DNA of 64,000 bases from positions 5,344 through 69,343 of the forward strand of contig DHKP01000031.1 in the NCBI GenBank assembly GCA_002404865.1. Reading direction: 5' to 3'. Positions 25,710 to 34,018 of the stretch are shown here, piece by piece. A program made the position numbers and the translations under genes. Below the pieces are notes generated by a model. That model saw nothing but the letters and a program-made list of their open reading frames with translations. It was not told the origin of the DNA and made no database searches. How positions within the stretch are numbered: the stretch's first letter is position 1; every line of letters starts with the position of its first letter. This DNA is from Caryophanales bacterium UBA4691 (GTDB lineage Bacteria; Bacillota_I; Bacilli_A; RFN20; CAG-826).

Positions 25710-26663
25710 GTGTTTTATATTCCTGTTCTTAAATCTAAACAAGCTGAACGCGCAGTCCTAATGTCGTCAATTGACAAAATCGATTATCTTCTACCATACA
25801 TCGAATTCACGCGACCACTTGATGACAAAAACTCCAAACCATTCTTAGAGTTGCTTCAAAATAAGTTACATTTTGAACAATATCTTTTTGAAGGGAAAGG
25901 CGTTGGCGCTACGATGAATGATATAGAGGCGGCAAATAAACGAAAAGGGGTTGTAGTATTGAATTATAAGTGCCAAAGCCTTCATGCTTGTCTGGAGGAA
26001 GCACATAAAAAAGGAATACCGATCGCAATTCGTTCACAGCTTGGTGAACGCGATGAGGATTTTTGCTTAACAATCAAACCATTGAATGATAATGATTATC
26101 TCTTTGTTGATTGTGGTGAAACAACATATCAAGCCGCTAAACCATATCTGAATTTTTTCATCAAAAATAAGGCAAAGTGCCACATTATCGTTTTAAATCA
26201 AGATAGAAAAATAACTTCTGCCTCTACATTTGTAAAAAACTATTTATCTTATCTCGATACAAGTTATGTAAAAGCGTTAAACGATGGGGAATTGGATGAA
26301 TTCTTCGGTTATGCAAACTACGCAACAATCAAAAACGAAAAAACGGAAGAAAACCAAAAACATGGTTATTCGAACACGCTCGGTATATGCATCATTTCAC
26401 AATTAGATTTACCCTCTTTTAAAATTATCTCCACAAAAAATAAAGATCACATTGGACGCGCATACACAAGCCTGAACAAAGAATTTGCTGATCATTTTGA
26501 AAAATACAAAATATTGTTTCGCAGCAATAACCTTTCGATTGAAATGCTCACTTCTTACGTGAAAAATCAAAAAGCAAATGCCGAAAAATATATTGCCCTA
26601 GGCGCTCTTTGCTATTTTGAAGAAATTAGCCGCCAAATTAGTGCTTTAAAACTAGCAAATTAA
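25710..26663 (+). CDS. sce7725 / Beta-protein family protein
   Basis: A 317-residue protein that starts with FYIPVLKSKQAERAVLMSS and has YLLPYIEFTRP soon after. This is the opening of the Beta_protein/sce7725 family, first seen in phage T4 and later in bacterial islands. I choose GTG 25710 because AAAGGAGG is 7 bases before it, whereas the TTG at 25704 is too close. The gene is convergent with, and overlaps by 4 bp, an sce7726-like gene, its usual partner. The biochemical role is unknown; co-occurrence suggests a two-protein defence or anti-plasmid system. Confidence 0.78.
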   Translation: MFYIPVLKSKQAERAVLMSSIDKIDYLLPYIEFTRPLDDKNSKPFLELLQNKLHFEQYLFEGKGVGATMNDIEAANKRKGVVVLNYKCQSLHACLEEAHKKGIPIAIRSQLGERDEDFCLTIKPLNDNDYLFVDCGETTYQAAKPYLNFFIKNKAKCHIIVLNQDRKITSASTFVKNYLSYLDTSYVKALNDGELDEFFGYANYATIKNEKTEENQKHGYSNTLGICIISQLDLPSFKIISTKNKDHIGRAYTSLNKEFADHFEKYKILFRSNNLSIEMLTSYVKNQKANAEKYIALGALCYFEEISRQISALKLAN

Positions 26664-27376
26664 GCAAACAAAGCCTGATATTTTAAACGATATCTCTCTT
26701 TTATCGCTTCTTTAAAAGAACTATCTATTTGAGAAAAAGAATAATTATTAGTGATAGATGATTCGTCCGCAGTTTTGAAACTATCATTTTTTTCTTTTAA
26801 AAACATATTGGAAACCATACTAGTTTTGTCTAAATTCGGCGATTTTTTTGCCACTCTAAATTTATGATAACCAGGCGATCTTCGTTTATCGTCATAAACA
26901 AAAATTCCACAATAATCAGGTATTGTTTTAAGAATCTCTTTCACCATACAGGATGGGCAGATGACATAAACATATTCAAAGCATTTTGAATAATCTAATA
27001 TCTGTTTAGACAAGCGAACCATTGAATCGTATTTTGTCTTTATTTCGTAAGCAATGCTTTCTTTTCCAACCGAAAAAATATCAATACGGCTATTTTCGAT
27101 AGGAAGCTCGTAATAACTTATATGACTATTTTTTGATAAAACTTTATCGAAGAAGGTCTTTTTGATATAAGCTTCATTCTTGTAATATATGTCTAATAAT
27201 TTGAACAAAGCAGACATTGGATTCTGCGTACCGAAAACCAAACGAAAATCTATTTCAAAAATTGAAGAGAATGACTCTTCGATATTTTTCCCTTGTTCAA
27301 AAGCCTTATAAAGCAATTTTGTTTTTTCAGTTAAGGTTTCGAAATCACCAAGATAATCAATACTAAACGTCTTCAT
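26660..27376 (-). CDS. sce7726-family protein with PD-(D/E)XK-like core
   Basis: A 238-residue protein. IENSRIDIFSVGKESIAYEIK near residues 93-113 gives the D...E-x-K signature of a PD-(D/E)XK nuclease fold, followed by the family's FEYVYVICPSCMV and GIFVYDDKR segments. It belongs with sce7725-type partners, here arranged tail to tail with overlapping stops. The intact motif suggests a DNA-cutting function; that is inference. Confidence 0.75.
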   Translation of the reverse strand: MKTFSIDYLGDFETLTEKTKLLYKAFEQGKNIEESFSSIFEIDFRLVFGTQNPMSALFKLLDIYYKNEAYIKKTFFDKVLSKNSHISYYELPIENSRIDIFSVGKESIAYEIKTKYDSMVRLSKQILDYSKCFEYVYVICPSCMVKEILKTIPDYCGIFVYDDKRRSPGYHKFRVAKKSPNLDKTSMVSNMFLKEKNDSFKTADESSITNNYSFSQIDSSFKEAIKERYRLKYQALFA

Positions 27377-27492
27377 AAAACTCCACTAACCAAATTTTAT
27401 GTCCTAAATTTAAAGGAATCTATTTCAAACTTTACTTTTTCATTTTCCTTCACTACATTAAATCATCAGTTGAACAAGAAATTAGTCACCGT

Positions 27493-27856
27493 GAACTGCT
27501 AACCGTTAAGTAGACAGTGCATTACAATTTTGTATACGGGTTGCTATGCGTTGTAGACAAAGAGGTTACAGAATGAGGCTAATGGAAGAAGTAGGCTCCT
27601 CATCGAAAAAGCGCTGCACGAAGGGAGCCTTTCCTATAAGGACTGCATGGAAAAGTGCCACGTTTCCAGGTCAGCGTACTCGAGCTATGTAGTGAATACA
27701 TAAGGTTCTTCAACGAGGAAAGGCCGATGTTTTGCTTTGGCTATCTGACCCCGAAACAGTACAAGGAAGAGTACCTTAAGAAGCTCGGCGGCTCCAATAC
27801 CCCAGGAGCTTGTCTACAACTTCCTACAAAACTGTCTACTTATCGTTGACTAGTGT
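27493..27856 (+). mobile_element. IS3/IS150-type element remnant, internally deleted
   Basis: The left end GAACTGCTAACCGTTAAGTA (27493 on) and the right end, reading back from about 27856 (...CAACGATAAGTAGACA), are imperfect inverted repeats shared with the MITE at 24020-24101. Inside, the plus strand at 27690-27780 encodes EYIRFFNEERPMFCFGYLTP, the C terminus of an IS150-type integrase. Most of the transposase is lost; only about 360 bp remain. Its right end abuts an IS1634-type fragment, so one element was probably inserted into the other. Confidence 0.8.
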
Positions 27857-28309
27857 ACTCGAGGACGACGTCAAGGAAATACTCAGGATCAACAGCTATA
27901 GATGGAAGATCGAAGACTGCTTCAGGGTAATGAAGACCAACTTCAAGGCAAGGCCCGTCTACCAATAGAAGAGCGAAAGGATCCAAGCCCATTTCCTTGC
28001 TTGCTTCGTCTCCCTTTTGATCTTCGGCCTATTGAAGCTGGAGCTGAACGACGGGGAGATAAATAGCGGCGCCTTGATAGGCACGCTGAAAAGCATGAAC
28101 GTCGGGATCGACCGGGAAACGGGCTACGGCGAGGCATTGTACACAAGCTCCAGGGCATTGGAGAGAAGCTATTCTTTGGGCCTCAGCCACAAGTACTATT
28201 CGAGCAAGCGGCTGAAGAAGGTATCCAGAATGAAAACTTAAGGCTACATTAAATTCCCAAAAAGTTCAGCATTTAAGCCTATTTTCTATCATTAACTGCT
28301 GAAGATGGG
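27857..28309 (+). mobile_element. 3' fragment of an IS1634-type element
   Basis: From CTCGAGGACGACGTCAAG onward this repeats, in opposite orientation, the last 130 or so codons of the transposase at 11370-13148 and its terminal non-coding DNA to ...GAAGATGGG. A TAG now interrupts the frame (CTACCAATAG where the full copy has CACCAG). The 5' two thirds are gone. It is diverged from the complete copy, so it marks an older insertion. Confidence 0.9.
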
Positions 28310-28357
28310 AATAAACAAAGGGGCGTCTAAAGCGAACCGTTGAATTGCACTTTATTT

Positions 28358-29743
28358 TTATCCTTGGTAGATATCCTCGATTGTAATTAAGATATAAGGC
28401 ACTACCCCTCTTAAATCAAAGCCAGAGAGAGAAACAAAGCCATATTGAACCGGGGTCAAAGTTGTTTCTTTGACTTGCTCGATTTCATTTTGTATCACGT
28501 TATTAGTGATTGGTTCTTTTGTGAATTTCACTTCGTAAAACACATAGCCATCTTTTGTTTTCCCAACCACATCGAATTGCCCGTTCTTCCTTTTCTTCGG
28601 GCTATCGTACCAATAGGTACCGATGTCAAGGAGAAGCGGCTTATTCTCGCCTCTTTTATTACGGCGGATTAGATATTGTTTCGCAACGGTTTCGAACGCC
28701 TTAGGAACAAATTCGCTCTCAAAGTCGTTTTGTATGAAATCTCGAAAGAACATTTCTTCGCTTAATAAAGCTCTTTCGCTTTGGTTACGAAAGATATATC
28801 GATAAAAGAAACGCATCGCGTTGTCTTTAATCTGATATCCTGATTTTGTCTTGTTATTTTTGTCATTAATCGGACACACGTATTCAATCAAATCCATGCT
28901 AAGCAGTTTTTCTAAAACATCGCTTAAAATGGAAGAGGAAGGCAAATGGGATTCCGCTAAAATATCAGAATAATGGAACGCCCTCTTTTCCGCGATAGAT
29001 GCAAAAACCGCGTTCGCGTTATTGATTTTTACTATCTCATTTTTCAAATTAACGGTAACGTCATCTGCAACCGCCGCGAATCTGCCGCTTAATAGCAAGA
29101 TGATATTTTCAGTGACGCTAAGGCTTTCGTTAATTTGAGAATTATAGAAAGGGCTCCCACCAAAAGCTGCGAATAAGCGTACTTTATCAGCAAGCGAAAA
29201 GATTGGGTAAAACAAAGACGAATCATAATAATCCATCTCTTTCAATAAAATGGAGAGGGCAAAACGTCGATAAAGAGGATTTCCTTCTGAAAGCAATCCC
29301 TCCATCGTAGAAACACTGCTTCCACACAAAAAGAAGCAAACATGCGTTGAATGACGATATTGATCGATGACTCTTTGCAATTTGGAATCGATGGATGGCG
29401 ATATCTTTCGAATATAAGGATATTCGTCGATAACAAAATAAAGTTTTCTTTCTATAGCTTTCTCGAAAACAAAAGCAACGGCGTCAACAAAAGAATCGAA
29501 ATGAAGGTGCGATAAAGAAAGCGCCTCTTCAATGGCTTTTGTCAAATCGCTAACGTTGCTTTCTTCACTTTCCTGACTGCACTGATAAAAAATGCAAGGA
29601 ACATTTTGATTGAGCAAGCAATGTTTAAGAAGTTCCGTTTTTCCAAGTCTTCTTCTTCCATAAATAATCGCTCCCTGAAATCCGTCTTGGCTCAAGAGAT
29701 AATGAATTGCTTTTTGTTCTTCTTCACGTCCTATAAAACTCAT
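28358..29743 (-). CDS. AAA ATPase with DUF234-type C-terminal nuclease-like domain
   Basis: Read from ATG 29743 (MSFIGREEEQKAIHYLLSQ, 461 aa), a better fit to the family start than 29809. Walker A is GRRRLGKTELLK and Walker B LYFVIDEYPY; a winged helix and a C-terminal domain follow, with QFDVVGKTK and YEVKFTKEPI, the D...E-x-K core. Members of this STAND-like archaeal-ATPase group are numerous and mobile in gut Bacillota. Their job is unproven. A truncated relative lies at 7350-8018. This copy looks intact. Confidence 0.85.
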   Translation of the reverse strand: MSFIGREEEQKAIHYLLSQDGFQGAIIYGRRRLGKTELLKHCLLNQNVPCIFYQCSQESEESNVSDLTKAIEEALSLSHLHFDSFVDAVAFVFEKAIERKLYFVIDEYPYIRKISPSIDSKLQRVIDQYRHSTHVCFFLCGSSVSTMEGLLSEGNPLYRRFALSILLKEMDYYDSSLFYPIFSLADKVRLFAAFGGSPFYNSQINESLSVTENIILLLSGRFAAVADDVTVNLKNEIVKINNANAVFASIAEKRAFHYSDILAESHLPSSSILSDVLEKLLSMDLIEYVCPINDKNNKTKSGYQIKDNAMRFFYRYIFRNQSERALLSEEMFFRDFIQNDFESEFVPKAFETVAKQYLIRRNKRGENKPLLLDIGTYWYDSPKKRKNGQFDVVGKTKDGYVFYEVKFTKEPITNNVIQNEIEQVKETTLTPVQYGFVSLSGFDLRGVVPYILITIEDIYQG

Positions 29744-30077
29744 ATTCGACCTGCTTTCACCATAAAGTATATGTTTGTCGGAAGTTTCCGACAAGGAAAA
29801 ATCCGACAAGTTTTAAAAGCGACCAATATGATGAAAACAATGGTTTATTGAGGTAGCTAGTAGCCCCCTTCTTCATCAACTTTTGGTAGATATCTTGAAA
29901 ATTCAGTTTTTTGATCGTTTTCGTGTTTCTTTTTTCTTAAGTCAAAACTAGAAAAGGCGAAGCTCAAAGAATCATGTATTCAATTTATTTGTGCATCAGC
30001 ATGCATCAAAATTAGTGTCTATAAAAATAGAACGAGGCCGCTTCCTTAAATAACCTCCTTCCGCATCCTAGCACGAG
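29744..30077. other. Intergenic stretch, nothing recognised
   Basis: 334 bp of AT-rich DNA between the ATPase start and the ToxN-like gene end. No hairpin with a T tract, repeat or small gene stands out. Confidence 0.5.
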
Positions 30078-30668
30078 TTAAAGCTTCGATTTAGCGTATT
30101 CCATCGTGACGAAAACTTCTAATTTTTTGAAATCTACCGTCGCCTCTAAAAATTTCGGTTTCTCTCTACCTTCCCAATACGTTTTATTATTCTCATTAAT
30201 TTTTGCGCTGTAGAGCCGTTTTGCCTTACGCGTTATTTCTAAAATGTTCTCTTTAATCCAATTTAATTCGTCAATTAAAAGATCTTTATATTTATTCTCT
30301 TTGATGATGAAAGAATTCATTTGCTTATTAAGGGTTAATGCCTCTTTTTCTAAAGAAATTTCTTGGATCTCTGAATCAGGGGCGGGAATCATGTTGTTAA
30401 GCAATATTTTGCCCAAGAAATCCCCTTTCTTGTTTTTCATTCTCAAAATAGTTTGCGTGGAAAAGCGCAGTTTCCCATGTTCGTCATAGTCCTTAGGATC
30501 TTCTGAAGAAAGGGGCAAGAAATAATTGAAGTCTTTGATTTTTATCAAAAATCCGATATAAGGTCTAATATGTTTTCTATCGTTCCCATGATTCGAAAGC
30601 ACTCTTTTATCGATTGAAGATAGCTTAGCAATGTAAGCGTCTATAATTGCCTATAATCGTATTTCCAT
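30078..30668 (-). pseudogene. toxN: ToxN/AbiQ-family type III toxin, nonsense codon near the start
   Basis: The frame reads IIDAYIAKLSSIDKRVLSNH, then RPYIGFLIKIKDFNYFLPLSS and NNMIPAPDSEIQEI, and later YKDLLIDELNWIKEN with EITRKAKRLY. These are the landmark blocks of ToxN/AbiQ endoribonucleases. The natural start is ATG 30668 with GGGAGAG before it, giving MEIRL; codon 6 is TAG (30651-30653) where a Tyr codon (TAT) would be expected. Total length is then about 196 codons, normal for the family. A terminator sits directly upstream, as in type III toxin-antitoxin loci. The toxin is probably silent unless the stop is suppressed or a sequencing error. Confidence 0.85.
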
Positions 30669-30681
30669 TGGCTCTCCCTTC

Positions 30682-30706
30682 AAAAAAAGGATCGTTTTGG
30701 CGACCC
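30682..30706 (-). terminator. Terminator between antitoxin RNA and toxN
   Basis: On the minus strand GGGTCG-CCAAAA-CGATCC is followed by seven T. It ends 13 bases before the toxN ATG, the arrangement that sets antitoxin/toxin transcript ratios in type III systems. Confidence 0.85.
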
Positions 30707-30830
30707 TTTGATTTTAGAACTCCGCACTGTACGGCAGCGGCCATCCGAGATTTTGTAAGTTTCCTTACGCTCCCATTCTAATTCCAGTTTGGGTGCCCGT
30801 CAACCCTAGTGGCGGGTTCGACCCTTGTTT
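30689..30830 (-). ncRNA. Possible type III antitoxin RNA upstream of toxN
   Basis: The minus-strand RNA leading to the toxN terminator holds three hairpins: GGGTTGACGGGCACCC, GTAAGGAAACTTAC, and CCGCTGCCGTACAGTGCGG. Each has an A-rich tail. Position and terminator match toxI-type antitoxins, but the expected near-identical 35-45-nt tandem repeats are absent, so it is degenerate or of a divergent class. Confidence 0.4.
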
Positions 30831-31289
30831 GTAAAAAATTAGGCCATAAGAACAAAAGAAGAGCCTTGCGACAAAATCAGTAAATCTATAGAAGTGTTTT
30901 CTAATTAGTCGTTACTTAAAAATATGAAAAGGTCGATTATGAATCGCTATTTCGTTCTTTCTACACCGCCATCCATTTCCGTTTCTGCCTTGCTTTTAAT
31001 ATTGTTGATTTCCTTGTCGTAAAAAGCGGCAAACTATTTCTGACAAAACGAGCTTTTAAAACAATGAAAATTATTAGGAAAAATGTTTTAAATTATAGCC
31101 AAAATTAAATAAGCGATTATTCGTTTGTTGTTTTTATGAGTATCTTTCGCATTTTTATTGCGTTTGTAAAGTGTATATAAAATTTTGATTGTAAAAAACC
31201 ATTAATCAAAACGAATCCATTTCTATAATCGCCCGCCACCAAGATGTCTGCAACGTGGTCGTTAGAATCGCCCAAAAGACTTCATGAAT

Positions 31290-31393
31290 TTATCATTGTC
31301 ATTATTCTAGCGTTATCATTGTCATTTTCTTGTTTTTGCTAGTATTTATCGCCTTTTTATCATTGTCATTTTTAAAGGCTTACCATTGTCATT
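31290..31393. repeat. Four copies of a 14-bp motif, possible IS21-type end
   Basis: TTATCATTGTCATT occurs at 31290-31303, 31313-31326, 31357-31370 and, with one change, 31380-31393. Start-to-start spacings are 23, 44 and 23 bp. IS21-family ends carry such multiple transposase-binding repeats, so this may be a solo IS21-type end. The rest of 30831-32063 shows no gene; CCCGCCACCA occurs twice there (about 31225 and 31500) without clear meaning. Confidence 0.5.
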
Positions 31394-32063
31394 TTTAGAG
31401 ACGAGTAAGCAATAAGGGGTAAAAGATCAATAAGCCGATATACACAATTGAGGTGGTTTTATAAAAGGAGAGTGTAGTCAAATAAGGTTATTTTAAAGCA
31501 CCCGCCACCACAAAAAAGAAAGATGAGGTATTCTTCAAAAAACATTCTATAAAAAGCATAAACCCTAAACGAACAAGCAAGTTATATAGGGAAGTGGAAG
31601 CAATCTATTCTTCAAATCCTCAAAATAGCGGAAATCTAAACAAAAAAATAAAATCCCTAATTTCTTAAAATTCATGATAAAAGTAGCTGAATTTAATTTA
31701 GTGAGATTAAAAAACAAGAATGTAGTAATTAATCCTTGCACCCGTTTTACTTAAAATCAGACTGAAACATTTCAACCTTTTTCGCACTCTCCTTATCGAA
31801 AAAACGTTCACATCCTTATCGATTAGAAACGAATTTGCTCAAGGTTACCAAAGCCGTTTTGTCAATAAAAGAACCAAATCGCTTTTTAGCCTCTCGCTTT
31901 CGATTGCCATTGCTACCAAAAGAAATGAAAAAACAAATAACGCCGGTAAAACAAACGTATTTTATCTAATTTATCAATAAAGCGAGATATTACTAACCAA
32001 AACCGATTTCATCATTATCCAAGCAAAAGACGTGTGGTTTTATCATTTTCTCTACAAATAACC

Positions 32064-32095
32064 AAAAAACACTTCTAATGTTATTGCATTAGAAG
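32064..32095 (-). terminator. tmRNA terminator
   Basis: On the minus strand CTTCTAATG-CAATAA-CATTAGAAG, a perfect 9-bp stem, is followed by TGTTTTTT. It lies 45 bp past the CCA end of the tmRNA. Confidence 0.9.
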
Positions 32096-32139
32096 CGTCC
32101 AGATAGCTACAAGAAGCAAGCTATTAAAGAATTCTTTTT

Positions 32140-32541
32140 TGGTGGAGCCGAGGGGATTCGAACCCCTGTCCGAGGAAGACCCAACAATGACGTCTACAGT
32201 TTAGACGATATCGGGATTTAACTTAGAGGAATGATACCATCGAGTCCTCTAAGCGAGATTATAGGGTTTTCGACCGCTTCCCCTAATCAAAGGAAGGGGC
32301 TTAGTCGCTATTTATTATGCCCGAAGTATCTACTAGTGACGCATAGATAGAGGACACGCTGCTCTCGGATCAATGCCGAGAATCCCGTAGGATACTAATT
32401 AAGCGCGAGCGAAGGATGCGCGTGGAGACACGTTCATCCAAGGTTTATAACTGTTGTCAGTTATTGTTTTTCGATGTTTTAGCTCATCACGCTACTGCAA
32501 TCAAAGCCTAATACATCCCCGTCAAGACCAGAAACGACCCC
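32140..32541 (-). ncRNA. ssrA: tmRNA
   Basis: The 3' end is CAGGGGTTCGAATCCCCT followed by CGGCTCCACCA, a tRNA-like T arm, acceptor strand and encoded CCA. The 5' end GGGGUCG (32535-32541) pairs with CGGCUCC to close the acceptor stem. After TAACT, the resume codon GAC at 32456-32458 opens a 19-codon tag, DNSYKPWMNVSPRASFARA, ending in TAA at 32399-32401. Tagging therefore adds Ala plus this peptide to proteins from stalled ribosomes. Length is 402 nt. The tag ends in Ala-Arg-Ala rather than the common Leu-Ala-Ala. The gene's 3' end faces the defence island. Confidence 0.96.
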
Positions 32542-32693
32542 AAAATTATTTAATGCTAAGCGGTTTTCTTAGCAGGAAAAGTATATCTCATTTTAAGAGA
32601 AGAAAATAATTATTTATCGCAAAATGATGCAAAATTTGTCCTTTCAATTATCTTTACCCATGCAATAATTTCATTTATCTGGAGGAAACGACA

Positions 32694-33968
32694 ATGAAGA
32701 TTGAAAAGAATCCATTTTTTAAAATAACCGAACTTGCTTCTGGCCTATTTCTCGCAAGTTTACTATTCATCATCATCGGCGGAGCGACCAGTCTTATCCC
32801 GACAGTGACCATTTACGGAATCACCTATGGGCCTATCGGAGCATTCTCCATTTTGGCTCGCGCATTTATTGGCAAAGCATTCTTAGAATGGGTCGTTATT
32901 AGTTGCTTTATCTTCTTACTAGACGTGATTGGTATTATTTTGCTACTCGCTCACGTCATTACCAAAGAAAAGAAAGATTTCATTTTGCCGATTGTGGCCG
33001 ATTTTGTTTTTATCGCCTATTTTGCATATTTGCTTACTTTGGCGACAAGCCAAGTAGAACGAGGCATTTCAACTCCAATGGGAAATGTTTTCACTTATTT
33101 TGCGATGGCGTTAGATCTTTCTAGCATCATAATCGTTACGAGAACGCTGTTTGCTCTAAAAGAAAGAGAGTTTACCCTAGATTCTCCAATTAGATTCGCT
33201 CCTAGTTTTTCTATTAAAGAGAAAGAAATACGAGAAATCGTTCAAAATGAGCTGGCTTTAGCAAGGAAAAATAGCATCGATGAAGCAGAGATTCGAAGTG
33301 TGATTAGAAGCGAAATGGCGTCAAATAAGAGAAACGCGATTAACGAAGAAGACATTCGTAGCATCATCAAAAACGAAATTGAGGCGAAGAGAAAAAGCAC
33401 ATTAACGGTAGAAGACATTCGAAATGCGATTAGAAGCGAGCTCGAGGCGAATCGGAATCTGTTCGAATTCAATTCCCGTTCCGCTTCAACAAAAGAAGAT
33501 AGAGCCGTTAACGTTTCTTCGATAACCATCAATCCAAATCAATTCATGGCGGAAGCCTTTTTAAAAGAAATAGACGATAAAGACATAGACCGCTTCGCCC
33601 AATTCGGTGCGCGGCGAAAACTCAGCTTTGAAAGAAAGCTCTTAGAAAGCGACGAACCGCTAAAAAAGCATTATGAGGGTTTACGCGAATACCTTATTGA
33701 TTACGGCATCAATTGCCGTGTGTCGCTAAAAGGAGCCACTTTCTCCCTTCACCGAAAGCGGTATGCATTTCTAACGATTTCTGGTAAACACATCCGGGCT
33801 TTCTTCGCCCTTAATCCAAAAGACTATCTAGAATCAACGATCCCAGTGAAAGAAAACGACAAGAAAAAATATGAGGACTTGCCCCTTGAACTTAATATTC
33901 GAAGCGGTTTGTCATATCGAAGGGCTTTGCAATTAATTGATGATATGATGCTAAGAAAGAAGAGCTAA
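32694..33968 (+). CDS. Membrane protein with 21-residue charged repeats
   Basis: A 424-residue protein. Four hydrophobic segments fall in residues 12-32, 48-90, 98-118 and 132-152. Then come 3.7 tandem 21-residue units beginning IREIVQNE, IRSVIRSE, IRSIIKNE, IRNAIRSE (residues 179-256), predicted helical. The C-terminal soluble domain (about 280-424) contains GINCRVSLKGATFSLHRKRY and FFALNPKDYLESTIPVK, a domain I have seen in other Bacilli proteins without a known function. GGAGG precedes the ATG. The repeats probably form a coiled stalk between membrane and cytoplasmic domain. Confidence 0.85.
   Translation: MKIEKNPFFKITELASGLFLASLLFIIIGGATSLIPTVTIYGITYGPIGAFSILARAFIGKAFLEWVVISCFIFLLDVIGIILLLAHVITKEKKDFILPIVADFVFIAYFAYLLTLATSQVERGISTPMGNVFTYFAMALDLSSIIIVTRTLFALKEREFTLDSPIRFAPSFSIKEKEIREIVQNELALARKNSIDEAEIRSVIRSEMASNKRNAINEEDIRSIIKNEIEAKRKSTLTVEDIRNAIRSELEANRNLFEFNSRSASTKEDRAVNVSSITINPNQFMAEAFLKEIDDKDIDRFAQFGARRKLSFERKLLESDEPLKKHYEGLREYLIDYGINCRVSLKGATFSLHRKRYAFLTISGKHIRAFFALNPKDYLESTIPVKENDKKKYEDLPLELNIRSGLSYRRALQLIDDMMLRKKS
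33228..33461 (+). repeat. 63-bp coding repeats, 3.7 copies
   Basis: The DNA repeats with a 63-bp period and encodes the 21-residue units of the preceding protein. Units are clearly related but not identical, so they are old rather than newly expanded. Confidence 0.85.
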
Positions 33969-33984
33969 ATGGCGTCAATCGAAT

Positions 33985-34011
33985 AAGGCTCGTTAGAAAT
34001 TCTCTAGCGAG
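33985..34011. terminator. Bidirectional hairpin between convergent genes
   Basis: CTCGTTAGA-AATTC-TCTAGCGAG forms a 9-bp stem (one G-U) between the ends of the 32694-33968 gene and nadE. Neither side has a strong T run, so it is a weak terminator at best. Confidence 0.5.
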
Positions 34012-34018
34012 TCTACCA

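Noticed and set aside
30760..30800. TPP-riboswitch-like string CTGGAATTAGAATGGGAGCGTAAGG
   Set aside because: The conserved CUGAGA block and the rest of the thi-box are missing, and the downstream gene is a toxin.
30800..30825. tRNA-like T arm (GGGTTCGACCC) on the plus strand
   Set aside because: No anticodon arm, D arm or acceptor stem can be built around it.
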